DNA of 64,000 nt from Roseovarius autotrophicus (GTDB lineage: Bacteria; Pseudomonadota; Alphaproteobacteria; Rhodobacterales; Rhodobacteraceae). The notes under the pieces were generated by a model. The model saw nothing but the letters and a program-made list of their open reading frames with translations. It was not told where the DNA came from and did no database searches. Where the stretch lies: the NCBI RefSeq assembly GCF_018069895.1, contig NZ_JAGQDH010000004.1, forward strand, positions 62,001 to 126,000, in the 5' to 3' direction. Below are positions 16,363 through 24,863 of this stretch, one piece after another. The stretch's first letter is position 1; each line of letters opens with the position of its first letter. Made by a program: the position numbers and the translations under genes.

Positions 16363-19300
16363 ATGACCCGTTTCGCCGCCCCGATCGCCGAACAGATCTG
16401 GAACATGAAATACCGCCTCAAAGAGGCGGACGGCACGCCCGTGGATGCCAGCGTCGAGGATACCTGGCGGCGGATCGCGCGGGCGTTGGCCGAGGTGGAG
16501 GCGGAGCCGGACCTCTGGGAAGAGCGGTTCTACGAAGCCCTTGAGGATTTCAAGTTCCTGCCCGCGGGTCGGATCACGGCGGGGGCGGGCACGACGCGCA
16601 CGGTCACGCTGTTCAACTGTTTTGTCATGGGCGCGATCCCCGACGACATGGGCGGTATCTTCGATCACCTGCGCGAGGCGGCGCTGACCATGCAGCAGGG
16701 TGGCGGGATCGGCTATGATTTCTCGACCATCCGGCCCAAGGGCGCGGCGGTGCGGGGCGTATCGGCGGATGCGAGCGGGCCACTGTCGTTCATGGATGTC
16801 TGGGACGCGATGTGCCGCACGATCATGAGCGCCGGCAGCCGCCGGGGCGCGATGATGGCCACGATGCGTTGCGATCATCCGGATATCGAGGCTTTCATCG
16901 CCGCCAAATCCGACTCGACGCGCCTGCGGATGTTCAACCTCTCGGTGCTGGTGACGGATCCCTTCATGGAGGCCGTGAAGGCGGACGGCTCGTGGGACCT
17001 GCATTTCGACGGCAAGGTTTATCACACGGTTCAGGCGCGCGACCTGTGGAACCGGATCATGCAGGCCACCTATGACTATGCCGAACCGGGAGTGATCTTC
17101 ATCGACCGGATCAATCAGGCGAACAATCTGGGTTATTGCGAGACGATCGCGGCGACCAACCCTTGCGTCACCGCCGAGACATGGGTTGCGACCGACGCGG
17201 GCACGCGACAGGTGCGCGACCTGATCGGCCACCCGTTCCGCGCCCTCGTCGATGGCAAGGCGTATGACACCGGGCCGGACGGTTTCTTTGCCACGGGGGT
17301 AAAGCCGGTGGTGCGGCTCTCCACGACCTGCGGACGCAGCCTGCGACTGACCGCCGATCACCTCGTGCGCAAGGTCGTGGACAAGTCCCGCTGGCGGCTG
17401 GAGAGCGATTGGGTGCCGGTGGGCGATCTGCACCCCGGGGATGAGGTGATGCTTCACGATCACCGTCCCGCTGGGGTGACGGTACAAACCGGAGATGAAC
17501 GCGGCTATCTGCTGGGCCTGTTGATCGGCGATGGCGTGATCAGGGCCGACAAGACCCTCATCTCAGTCTGGCCCCGTGCGGCCTGCGGCAACGGCACCCC
17601 CCCGCCGAACGCGGTCATGGAGCACGTCGAGACGCTGCTGCGCGACCTTCCGCATCGCGCCGATTTCGCAGGCTGGCAGGAGGTGCAGGGCCGGGGCGAG
17701 CATCGCATCGGTACCGCCGCGCTGGCCACGTTCGCACGCGACTACGGGCTGTGCCAAGGGCACAAGACCCTGACCCCCGAGATCGAGGCCGCACCCCCCG
17801 GCTTTTGTGCTGCCGTACTGCGCGGGCTGTTCGATGCCGACGGGTCGGTGCAAGGCACCCAGACCAAGGGCGTCTCGGTTCGCCTCGCGCAGAGCGACGC
17901 GGGTCTTCTAGAGGCGGCGCAGCGGATGTTGGCTCGGCTGGGGGTGCAATCATCGCTCTACCGAGATCGCCGAGCGGCAGACGAGAGCACCCTGCCGGAC
18001 GGCAAGGGCGGACAACGCGCCTATGGTGTCCGCGCGCAGCACGAACTGGTCATCTCGGGCGACAACTTGCCAGTATATGCCGACAGGATCGGCTTTGCCG
18101 ACATGGAAAAGGCCCGCCGGCTCGAGGCAACGCTCGGCGGCTATCGCCGTGCGCTCAATCGCGAGCGCTTTACCGCCGTGGTGGAGCGGATCGCTCCGGA
18201 TGGCGAGGCCGATGTCTTTGACGTCTCGGTGCCGGGTGTGAATGCCTTCGACGCCAACGGGCTCTACGTTCACAATTGCGGCGAACAGCCGCTGCCGCCC
18301 TACGGCGCCTGTCTGCTGGGCTCGATCAACCTTGCAAAGCTGGTCATCGACCCGTTCGGGCCCCGTGCGCGCCTCGATGTGGCGGCGCTCAAGGATCTGG
18401 TGCGCATGGCGGTGCGAATGATGGATAACGTGGTGGACGTGAGCCGCTTTCCACTGCCGCAGCAGGCCGAGGAAGCGCGGGCGAAGCGGCGGATCGGGCT
18501 TGGGGTCACGGGCCTCGCCGATGCGCTGGCGATGGTGGGGCAGCGCTATGGGGACGACAAGGCGGTGCGGCAGACCGAGATCTGGATGCACAAGATCGCC
18601 GTGGCGGCCTATCTCGCCTCGGTCGATCTGGCGCGGGAAAAGGGGGCGTTTCCGTTGTTCGACGCCGACAAGTTCCTCGCTTCGGGCACGATGCAGGGCA
18701 TGGACGAAACGGTGCGCGAGGCTGTCGCGCGGCATGGCATCCGCAACGCGCTTTTGACAAGTGTCGCGCCGACGGGAACGATCAGCCTCTATGCGGGCAA
18801 TGTCAGCAGCGGCATCGAGCCGGTCTTTGCCCATGCCTATACCCGCAAGGTGCTGCAAAAGGACGGAAGCCGCACCGAGGAGGAGGTGGTTGATTACGCC
18901 GTGGCCATGTGGCGCGAGACGATGGGCGATGCGCCCCTGCCCGAGTGGTTCGTCACCGCGCAGGATCTTGCCCCGCAGGACCATGTGCGGATGCAGGCGG
19001 CGGCACAGAAATGGGTGGATTCGAGCATTTCCAAAACCATCAACTGCCCCGCCGATATAAGTTTCGACGCCTTCAAGGATGTGTATCTGCAAGCCTACGA
19101 GACCGGCTGCAAGGGGTGCACGACCTATCGACCGAACGATGTGACCGGGTCCGTGTTGAGCGTGTCGGAAACAGCCGAGAAAGTGCCCGGAGAGGCCCCG
19201 GATCAGATCCGGGGCGATTTCCCTGCTAAAGGCGGCGAAGTGGTCTACATGGCCGATCCGCTTGACCGGCCGACCGAACTCGAAGGCGCGACCTACAAGC

Positions 19301-19767
19301 TCAAATGGCCCGACAGCAACCATGCGATCTATGTGACGGTGAACGACATCGTGCTCAACGGGCACCGCAGGCCCTTCGAGGTGTTCATCAACTCCAAGAA
19401 CATGGAGCATTACGCCTGGACGGTGGCACTCACGCGGATGATCTCGGCGGTGTTCCGGCGCGGCGGCGATGTGTCCTTCGTGGTGGAGGAGTTGAAGGCC
19501 GTGTTCGACCCGCGGGGGGGGGCGTGGATGGGGGGCAAGTATATACCCTCGATCCTCGCGGCCATCGGCGGAGTGCTGGAACGGCACATGATCTCGATCG
19601 GGTTTCTCGCGGGCGAGGGCATGGGCCTCAAGGAAGACCCGCAGGCGCAGGTGGTGGGCCTCGACCCACCCCGCGGCCCCGCCTGCCCGGCCTGCGGCAG
19701 CTATGACATGCGCATGATCGAAGGCTGCATGACCTGCGCAAGTTGCGGGCACAGCAAATGCGCCTGA
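16363..19767 (+). CDS. nrdJ: adenosylcobalamin-dependent (class II) ribonucleotide reductase with an intein
   Basis: This precursor of 1134 residues makes deoxyribonucleotides using a B12-generated thiyl radical, independent of oxygen. Extein residues 1-267 and 639-1134 together form a ~763-residue reductase with GGIGYDFSTIRPKG, the active-site NPCGE (split by the intein), PPYGACLLGSINLAKL and SVAPTGTISL. A C-terminal cysteine-rich tail follows (CPACGSYDMRMIEGCMTCASC). The start is the ATG at 16363 behind GAGGAA; a GTG at 16324 lacks such a site. The intein occupies 17164-18276. A palindrome at 19195-19215 is read through in frame in the linker. Confidence 0.96.
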   Translation: MTRFAAPIAEQIWNMKYRLKEADGTPVDASVEDTWRRIARALAEVEAEPDLWEERFYEALEDFKFLPAGRITAGAGTTRTVTLFNCFVMGAIPDDMGGIFDHLREAALTMQQGGGIGYDFSTIRPKGAAVRGVSADASGPLSFMDVWDAMCRTIMSAGSRRGAMMATMRCDHPDIEAFIAAKSDSTRLRMFNLSVLVTDPFMEAVKADGSWDLHFDGKVYHTVQARDLWNRIMQATYDYAEPGVIFIDRINQANNLGYCETIAATNPCVTAETWVATDAGTRQVRDLIGHPFRALVDGKAYDTGPDGFFATGVKPVVRLSTTCGRSLRLTADHLVRKVVDKSRWRLESDWVPVGDLHPGDEVMLHDHRPAGVTVQTGDERGYLLGLLIGDGVIRADKTLISVWPRAACGNGTPPPNAVMEHVETLLRDLPHRADFAGWQEVQGRGEHRIGTAALATFARDYGLCQGHKTLTPEIEAAPPGFCAAVLRGLFDADGSVQGTQTKGVSVRLAQSDAGLLEAAQRMLARLGVQSSLYRDRRAADESTLPDGKGGQRAYGVRAQHELVISGDNLPVYADRIGFADMEKARRLEATLGGYRRALNRERFTAVVERIAPDGEADVFDVSVPGVNAFDANGLYVHNCGEQPLPPYGACLLGSINLAKLVIDPFGPRARLDVAALKDLVRMAVRMMDNVVDVSRFPLPQQAEEARAKRRIGLGVTGLADALAMVGQRYGDDKAVRQTEIWMHKIAVAAYLASVDLAREKGAFPLFDADKFLASGTMQGMDETVREAVARHGIRNALLTSVAPTGTISLYAGNVSSGIEPVFAHAYTRKVLQKDGSRTEEEVVDYAVAMWRETMGDAPLPEWFVTAQDLAPQDHVRMQAAAQKWVDSSISKTINCPADISFDAFKDVYLQAYETGCKGCTTYRPNDVTGSVLSVSETAEKVPGEAPDQIRGDFPAKGGEVVYMADPLDRPTELEGATYKLKWPDSNHAIYVTVNDIVLNGHRRPFEVFINSKNMEHYAWTVALTRMISAVFRRGGDVSFVVEELKAVFDPRGGAWMGGKYIPSILAAIGGVLERHMISIGFLAGEGMGLKEDPQAQVVGLDPPRGPACPACGSYDMRMIEGCMTCASCGHSKCA
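17164..18276 (+). mobile_element. intein with LAGLIDADG homing endonuclease in nrdJ
   Basis: This 371-residue in-frame insertion begins with Cys (CVTAETWVAT) and has the splicing block TADH at intein residues 63-66. It ends LYVHN before the extein Cys, so the nucleophiles, block-B T-x-x-H and terminal His-Asn are all present and protein splicing should work. The endonuclease part carries two LAGLIDADG motifs, LLGLLIGDG (17509-17535) and VLRGLFDADG (17815-17844), each with its catalytic Asp. It could therefore still cut intein-less nrdJ alleles. Splicing would restore NP-CGEQPLPPYG. Confidence 0.95.
19195..19215 (+). repeat. perfect palindrome inside the nrdJ coding sequence
   Basis: GCCCCGGATC and GATCCGGGGC are inverted around a single A. 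The sequence is translated in frame as part of a low-complexity linker (GEAPDQIRGDF) between the catalytic core and the C-terminal region of the reductase. It looks like the dispersed GC-rich palindromes found between alphaproteobacterial genes, here tolerated within a gene. Confidence 0.55.
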
Positions 19768-19771
19768 ACCA

Positions 19772-19975
19772 TGGGCGCGTGCCCTTGCGGGGGGAAAAGC
19801 CAAAGCGTTCGCGAAATCCCTTCGAGAACGCCATCGCCGACAGGAAGCCCGACGCGAGCGCGACCTCGGTCACGCTCGGATCGGTTTCACGCAACAGGCT
19901 GCGGCCATGATCAAGGCGCAGGTCGGTGAATAACCGGTAAGGCGTCGTTCCGAGACATCGTGCAAAGAGCCGTTC
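19772..19975 (-). pseudogene. remnant of an AraC/GlxA-type regulator (HTH domain only)
   Basis: Read on the minus strand, this segment encodes ERLFARCLGTTPYRLF, then LRLDHGRSLLRETDPSVTEV, then ALASGFLSAMAFSKGFRERFG and FSPRK. That is the second half of an AraC-family DNA-binding domain, without an effector domain. Just upstream of ERLF the same frame meets a stop, and no adjoining sequence looks like the rest of the family. The frame also runs on into the antisense of nrdJ rather than ending. It is best read as a decayed gene. Confidence 0.6.
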
Positions 19976-20202
19976 CTTTCATGTCGGGGGCAAAGGAGCC
20001 GCCGAAAGACACCTCGACACCAACCTGGATCAGTCCCGCAGCAAAGAGAACCGGGTAGGTTTCTTGGTGACGGCATGATATTCAGTCGTCGGACGTTTGG
20101 TACGAGTATCGGCAAGGTTTCCTGTCGGGGGTATCCGGTCTCCAGCCCGGCCCGACAGGGAACTTTGTCAAGTTGCATCAGACACTTGAAAGGATCCATT
20201 CG

Positions 20203-20397
20203 ATGGACTCGAAAACACCTGCACCCAACACCGCCGAGAAGATGAAGACCGTCAAGGCGGCCTGCGACAAGGCCGCCGCCGGTCCCAAGAAGGACTCGGC
20301 GATGAAGCACTTCCACGCGGCTGAAAAGGCGCACACCGCGAAGAATGACAGCGACTGCAACCGCGAACTCGACGCGGCCACGCACGCGCTGGCATAA
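20203..20397 (+). CDS. small Ala/Lys-rich hypothetical protein
   Basis: This 64-residue protein, MDSKTPAPNTAEKM to the end DAATHALA, is charged, probably helical, and has no signal peptide or membrane segment. The ATG at 20203 has AAGGA about 10 bases upstream; a TTG at 20173 is possible but weaker. Two cysteines and several His/Lys are spaced along the helix. I do not recognise the family. A very strong hairpin follows the stop. Confidence 0.55.
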   Translation: MDSKTPAPNTAEKMKTVKAACDKAAAGPKKDSAMKHFHAAEKAHTAKNDSDCNRELDAATHALA

Positions 20398-20414
20398 GCT
20401 TCGGCGAGACTGAA

Positions 20415-20451
20415 ACGCGCCGCTCCGGCAAGACCTGCCGGGGCGGCGCGT
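20415..20451. terminator. long bidirectional hairpin
   Basis: A 16-pair stem (20415-20430 with 20436-20451, one G-T wobble) closes over the loop AGACC between two convergent genes. It has no T-run, but its strength and position suggest a shared terminator. Confidence 0.6.
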
Positions 20452-20678
20452 CAGCGCAGGAGCGGCCCGTCCTGGTCAAGGTAGGCCGTGTCAAACCCGG
20501 CCATCATCTCCCGAAGGCGGTCAATATCGTTGAAGATCACATGCCCCTTCCGGAACGTGACAGGGCCGTCATCGCGAAGATGACGCAGCACGCGGTTCAC
20601 ATGCACCACACTCAGCCCGAGCGCGTCGGCCAGGTGATACTGGGCAGCGGACAGGGATAGCCGGGTCTTGTCGGTCAC
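20451..20678 (-). pseudogene. truncated Crp/Fnr-family regulator (HTH domain only)
   Basis: This 75-residue frame encodes only the C-terminal winged helix of Crp/Fnr proteins: HLADALGLSVVHVNRVLRHL, then TFRKGHVIFNDIDRLREM, then FDTAYLDQ. Normal members are ~220-250 residues with an N-terminal cyclic-nucleotide-binding fold, absent here. The GTG start overlaps the TGA of the OmpA-like gene, so it may still be translated by coupling. It could be a remnant or a stand-alone DNA-binding protein. Confidence 0.55.
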
Positions 20679-22126
20679 CGCCCGCTTTCCCGCATGAGTG
20701 TTGTGATCCGGCGTACGGCGACACGCCGGTTGGCGCGTTCGGCCTTTTGCGTTGGGATTTTCAGGAATCGCTCTCCATAACCCTGCACGATCATGTTCTC
20801 GGTCGGCACATCGAAATACTCATTGAAGGCGAGCGCGACGGACTCGGCGCGCCGGTCAGACAGCAGCAGGTTGTAGCCCGGCTCGCCGATCGCATCCGTG
20901 TAGCCCTCGATCAGAAACAGCTCGGTCGGATCCTCGGCAATCATGTCGCGCATCAGCATGCCCATCTGCCGCAATTGCTCGGCCTGTGAGGGCTGGATCG
21001 CGGATGAGGCGGTGGCGAAAGTGACGTTCTGAAGATTGATCTCGGGGCTCAACTGTCGCACTTCGTGGATGTCGCGCACCTGTTGCAAGCTGAAGCGGCG
21101 TCCGATGTCGCGACGGTCGGCGGCAAGCAGGGCCGCGCGCAGGCTCTCGCGGTCGCTGGCCGCCTGGTAGTCGAACGGGTCAACGGATGGGCTGGGCAGA
21201 TCATGCACCACCACCGGCGCAAAGCTCTGGGTGTCGTCGAACAGCATATATTCTCGCCCGTCCCTCTCGATCAGAACGCGCCTCAGGACGCGCCCGTCCG
21301 AATCGCGGATGGTGACGATCTCAGTGCCATCGCTGCGCATGACATTGGTGCGCGTAGAGCCGTCGCTGAACCGCTGGGTGCGCACATCCGAACCCGGCTG
21401 GCGCAGCAACGCATCGTCGTCTTTGAGGATCCGGTAGTCATTGTCTTCATCGACCACGATGACCCGGTCTCCGGTATTCGCCTCGACGCGCTGGCCATTC
21501 AACAACACCGCGCCAACCACCGCCGCACCAAGCGCGAGCAGACCTGCCTTTTGCAGATCGCTCATCCCCTTCTTGGACTTTGCTTGTGGTGCAGCACTTT
21601 GTTGGGTGGTGACGGCGTCCTGTTCTTCAGCGATCCATTCTTTGAACTCTTCATTGCTCGAGCGGCTTGTCTGCTCGGTGACCGTCTCGGTCGTCACATC
21701 GGTTGCGGTTTCAGCATCCGCGTCCGCCGCGAGCGCGTCGAGCCGGGCACCTGTCAGGGTTTCGATCACGCTCGTGTCGGGTATGGCTGATCCGGTCTGT
21801 TGTTCTTTCGCGACCTCCGCTGCCTCTGCGGCCTCCGCCTCGGTTGCCTCTGCGGCCTGAGCTTCGGCTGACTCTGCGGCCTGAGCCTCTGCGGCCTCGG
21901 CTGCCTCTGCGGCCTCTGCGGCCTGAGCCGCGGCTACTTCTGCGGCCACCACCTCGGCCTCAGCCGCAGCCTGAGCTTCGGTCTCAGTCACGATCTCGAC
22001 CTGTGCACTGGCACCGGCAGCGTTCTCGTTTGCGTTTGCGTTGGATTGTGCGAGCGCGGGTGCTGGTTGCAGCAAAGACATGGCGGCGAGAATTGCCGTG
22101 GTCGATTTCAGGGAATAATTCGTCAC
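20675..22126 (-). CDS. OmpA-family protein with long Ala/Glu-rich segment
   Basis: This 483-residue protein has a signal peptide (to PAPALA). It is followed by a low-complexity stretch of ~85 residues rich in Ala and Glu with repeated AEAAEA/AQAAE units, probably a long helix or coiled coil. A single membrane-like segment (LQKAGLLALGAAVVGAVLL) lies near residue 195, then a middle region. The last ~120 residues are an OmpA peptidoglycan-binding domain (FLIEGYTDAIGEPGYNLLLS, QGYGERF, RRVAVRRI). It probably links the envelope to the cell wall. Confidence 0.88.
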   Translation of the reverse strand: MTNYSLKSTTAILAAMSLLQPAPALAQSNANANENAAGASAQVEIVTETEAQAAAEAEVVAAEVAAAQAAEAAEAAEAAEAQAAESAEAQAAEATEAEAAEAAEVAKEQQTGSAIPDTSVIETLTGARLDALAADADAETATDVTTETVTEQTSRSSNEEFKEWIAEEQDAVTTQQSAAPQAKSKKGMSDLQKAGLLALGAAVVGAVLLNGQRVEANTGDRVIVVDEDNDYRILKDDDALLRQPGSDVRTQRFSDGSTRTNVMRSDGTEIVTIRDSDGRVLRRVLIERDGREYMLFDDTQSFAPVVVHDLPSPSVDPFDYQAASDRESLRAALLAADRRDIGRRFSLQQVRDIHEVRQLSPEINLQNVTFATASSAIQPSQAEQLRQMGMLMRDMIAEDPTELFLIEGYTDAIGEPGYNLLLSDRRAESVALAFNEYFDVPTENMIVQGYGERFLKIPTQKAERANRRVAVRRITTLMRESGR

Positions 22127-22464
22127 GTCGGTTTCCTCTCAAAAGAGGGCCAGGATGCACATTGCGGATATCAATCCCGCGCATCAACAGCGGCCCTGCA
22201 AGCGCGGCACCTCGCATCTCGTGAAGGCATACTCGCGGCCTGATGGTTTCATCTGTTTGAAATCTAGATGAAACGAGTCGTCTTCAGGCTGATGCAGGTA
22301 AGTGCGGGAGGCCATAGTCTCTGCGACAAGCAACGACCGAGCGGGAAAATCTGTATGACACCCGTAGACGTTCACAGTTCACCTCTGGACAGGACTCGTG
22401 CGACCTGCCTGTCACGGCAGTCCACAGACCTCTGGCGATGATGATAGAATCAAGGAAAGTCCCA
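22127..22464. other. divergent promoter region upstream of the OmpA-like and secreted-protein genes
   Basis: This 338-base gap separates divergent genes and should contain both promoters. At 22287-22306 it holds a 20-base sequence that recurs with one mismatch at 25536-25555, upstream of another small membrane-protein gene. No supported reading frame was seen. Confidence 0.45.
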
Positions 22465-22986
22465 ATGAACCTTCTCAAGACCACAGCAATTTGCAGTGCG
22501 TTCATCCTCGCCGCAGCCGGCCCGCTGACCGCTCTCGAAAAGACCCTCTCCGGTTTGGAAGTCACATCCACCCTGAGCGCCTATGAGGAAAACAACGTCC
22601 TCAAGTTCTGGCCGACGCTGAACGAGGACCTCGCCACCGCGATCGCCTCGAAACTGACCATCGACGACAAGGCTGACGCGCCGCGGATCTCGGTCGAGAT
22701 CAACAACGTGGCGATCAACGGCAACCCGGTGCTGACGGACTCGGGTGAGTTCAACCAACTTGAAGGCACCATAACCACACATGAAGGCAGCAACAGCCCT
22801 GCTGCGGTTGCCAAGGGATCAAGCCGGGATGCTCTGATCGGCAGCTATGCCCTTCGCATGCAGGCCGTCAGCGGAGAGCCGCAGGTGCCCGAAGACTGGG
22901 TCACAATAGCCCCGTCGCAGGACGATTTCTACAATGCCCTGATCGATGCCTACGCCACGAGTATCGTTGAGCGCATCGGGGAATAA
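22465..22986 (+). CDS. secreted hypothetical protein
   Basis: This 173-residue protein has a signal peptide (MNLLKTTAICSAFILAAAGPLTA) and a mature part of mixed strands and helices with no cysteine. It is probably periplasmic. The ATG at 22465 follows AAGGAAAG at 22452, while the ATG at 22438 lacks a ribosome-binding site. I recognise no family. A good terminator follows, so it is probably transcribed alone. Confidence 0.65.
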   Translation: MNLLKTTAICSAFILAAAGPLTALEKTLSGLEVTSTLSAYEENNVLKFWPTLNEDLATAIASKLTIDDKADAPRISVEINNVAINGNPVLTDSGEFNQLEGTITTHEGSNSPAAVAKGSSRDALIGSYALRMQAVSGEPQVPEDWVTIAPSQDDFYNALIDAYATSIVERIGE

Positions 22987-22999
22987 TCACCGACATAAG

Positions 23000-23034
23000 A
23001 CGCCGGTTCGACAGCTGTTGGACCGGCGTTTTTT
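23000..23034 (+). terminator. Rho-independent terminator
   Basis: ACGCCGGT (23000-23007) pairs with ACCGGCGT (23022-23029), with further weaker pairing inside, and is followed by TTTTTT. It lies 14 bases after the stop of the secreted protein gene. Confidence 0.85.
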
Positions 23035-23128
23035 CGATTCGGGACAGGTTTCCGAAAGGCCAGAACCGGCGCGCTGGGCAGTCACCCGATGTCCGCGGCC
23101 GGATATCACCCTATTGGAGGAGCCCCGA

Positions 23129-24283
23129 ATGACAGATACTATGAAGCCAGCGACACAGGTGGTGCAATGGCCAGGACGCCTGGCCCGCTCGTCCGTTTCG
23201 TTCCAGGCGGCGCTGAGCGGTTTCGTTGTCCAGGCGGCATTGCTGCTCTTCAAAACCCGCAGCTATGAGACATCGGCAAATCTCGGAATATCCGCCGCGC
23301 GGAAAGCGGGGCGCACGGTTGGGGCGCTTATCCGTCGCAGGGAAAGCACGTCACCGATTGCGACCGGCTCCGCCATCCGCGCAGGCGGTGATCAGACGTT
23401 GCCCCGCATTCCGGCACAGGCGCAGTATCTGACCCGCAGGCATCGCAGTGCGGCAGGGTCGCGTGGCTACCGACTCTATCTGCCGGCCAGCCGGCCCGGC
23501 CGGCCCAGAGGACTCATCCTGATGCTGCATGGCTGCAATCAAAGCCCGGATGATTTTGCCCTCGGCACCCACATGAATGCTCTTGCCGAAAAACATGGCC
23601 TTGCGCTTGCCTATCCGGCGCAGACCAGATGGCAAAACAGGGGTGGCTGCTGGAACTGGTTCAAGCCGCGCAACCAGATGCGCGGCACCGGAGAACCTGC
23701 CATTCTCGCAGCACTGACGCGCAAGCTCATGCGGGAATTCGGCCTATGTCGCGATGACGTCTTTGTGGCTGGGCTGTCCGCAGGCGGCGCAATGGCGGCG
23801 ATCCTTGCCGACGTCTATCCGGATGTTTTCGCCGCCGCCGGGGTGCATTCGGGCCTCGCGCGGGGGGCGGCATGGGACGCGATGTCGGCGATGTCGGCGA
23901 TGCATGACGGTGGTGCGCCGAACGGGATTGTCGCCAGTATCCCCAAGCGGGCAGGTCCGGTGCGCCGGATTATTTTCCAGGGCACAGACGATCGCACGGT
24001 CAATCCGCTCAACGCCGGATTTATCGTCGCGGCAGCGATGGGCGGGCATGTCGCGCCCACCAGGGTGGGCAAGCGGTCTGTGCAAGGGCGTGACTATTCC
24101 CGCAGTTTCTTCACGGACACCAAGGGCTCGGTCCGGGTCGAACTCTGGATGATCGAGGGCTTTGGCCATGCCTGGTCCGGGGGACGGGCGGCGGGCTCTT
24201 ATACCGACACCAAGGGCCCCGATGCCTCGGCGCAAATGGTGCGCTTCTTTCTGGACAAGCCTGCCAGGGACGTCGTTCGCTGA
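23129..24283 (+). CDS. PHB-depolymerase-family esterase (alpha/beta hydrolase)
   Basis: This 384-residue protein carries an alpha/beta-hydrolase of the poly(3-hydroxybutyrate) depolymerase/LpqC family from about residue 100. The oxyanion region is LILMLHGCNQSPDDF, the nucleophile elbow is GLSAGGAM, and a catalytic His is likely in GFGHAWSGG. It also has the family WNWFKPRNQMRGTGEPA segment. The N-terminal ~95 residues are basic and have no signal peptide, so it may act inside the cell on polyester or short esters. The ATG at 23129 is preceded by GGAGG. Confidence 0.85.
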   Translation: MTDTMKPATQVVQWPGRLARSSVSFQAALSGFVVQAALLLFKTRSYETSANLGISAARKAGRTVGALIRRRESTSPIATGSAIRAGGDQTLPRIPAQAQYLTRRHRSAAGSRGYRLYLPASRPGRPRGLILMLHGCNQSPDDFALGTHMNALAEKHGLALAYPAQTRWQNRGGCWNWFKPRNQMRGTGEPAILAALTRKLMREFGLCRDDVFVAGLSAGGAMAAILADVYPDVFAAAGVHSGLARGAAWDAMSAMSAMHDGGAPNGIVASIPKRAGPVRRIIFQGTDDRTVNPLNAGFIVAAAMGGHVAPTRVGKRSVQGRDYSRSFFTDTKGSVRVELWMIEGFGHAWSGGRAAGSYTDTKGPDASAQMVRFFLDKPARDVVR

Positions 24284-24342
24284 TCCGGACGGAAAGCGGC
24301 ATCACGCAGAGAACGATGAAATTCATGATGAGGGATTGAACC

Positions 24343-24690
24343 ATGACAGATGAAGACGCACTGTGGGCCATGGAACAGCGGTTCTGGACCGAAGGTTCCG
24401 ACAGCGCCAGGACTATGACGGCCAAGGGGGCCGTCTTTGTCTTTCCATATCCGGTGGGGATTCTTCAGGGCAATCAACTCTGGCGGGAAAGCCAGGTCGC
24501 ACAGCGATGGCGTTCGGTCGTTCTCTCGGAGCGGTGCTTTGCCCGGGAAAAGGATGTTGCCATCCTCGCCTATCACGTCTCCGCCGAGCGCGACGACACG
24601 CCGATCTATGAGGCGCTTTGCACATCGTCCTATCTCAACGACACCGGCACATGGCTGCGGCTCGTGCACCAACAGACGCCGTCGTCCTGA
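24343..24690 (+). CDS. SnoaL/DUF4440-like (NTF2-fold) protein
   Basis: This 115-residue protein has the pattern of small NTF2-fold proteins. A first helix (EDALWAMEQRFWT) is followed by FVFPYPVGILQG, AYHVSAERDDTPIYEALCTSSY and a final strand (WLRLVHQQTPS). Such proteins form cone-shaped dimers with a ligand pocket, and many have no known reaction. It follows the esterase by 59 bases and could be co-transcribed. Confidence 0.65.
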   Translation: MTDEDALWAMEQRFWTEGSDSARTMTAKGAVFVFPYPVGILQGNQLWRESQVAQRWRSVVLSERCFAREKDVAILAYHVSAERDDTPIYEALCTSSYLNDTGTWLRLVHQQTPSS

Positions 24691-24863
24691 CGCCGCGCCT
24701 TTTCAAGTCTCACCGATTAACGGGCGTTGAAATGGCCTCGAACGGCGATTGCCCCTAACCCAGATCAGCCGGATGAATGTCGATCCATGGCACTGTCACC
24801 ACGGTCTGGTGTGACCGCCTCGCAGCTTCCTGTGCAGGCCGCACCTGTGAAGGGACACGCGCG

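Noticed and set aside
17164..18276. Reading the nrdJ insertion as a family-specific domain instead of an intein
   Set aside because: The Cys start, TADH, His-Asn end and two LAGLIDADG motifs at a known RNR intein site leave little doubt.
17950..19803. A 617-codon open frame antisense to nrdJ
   Set aside because: Shadow of the reductase. Only its far left neighbour, the AraC-like remnant beyond 19772, is real sequence similarity.
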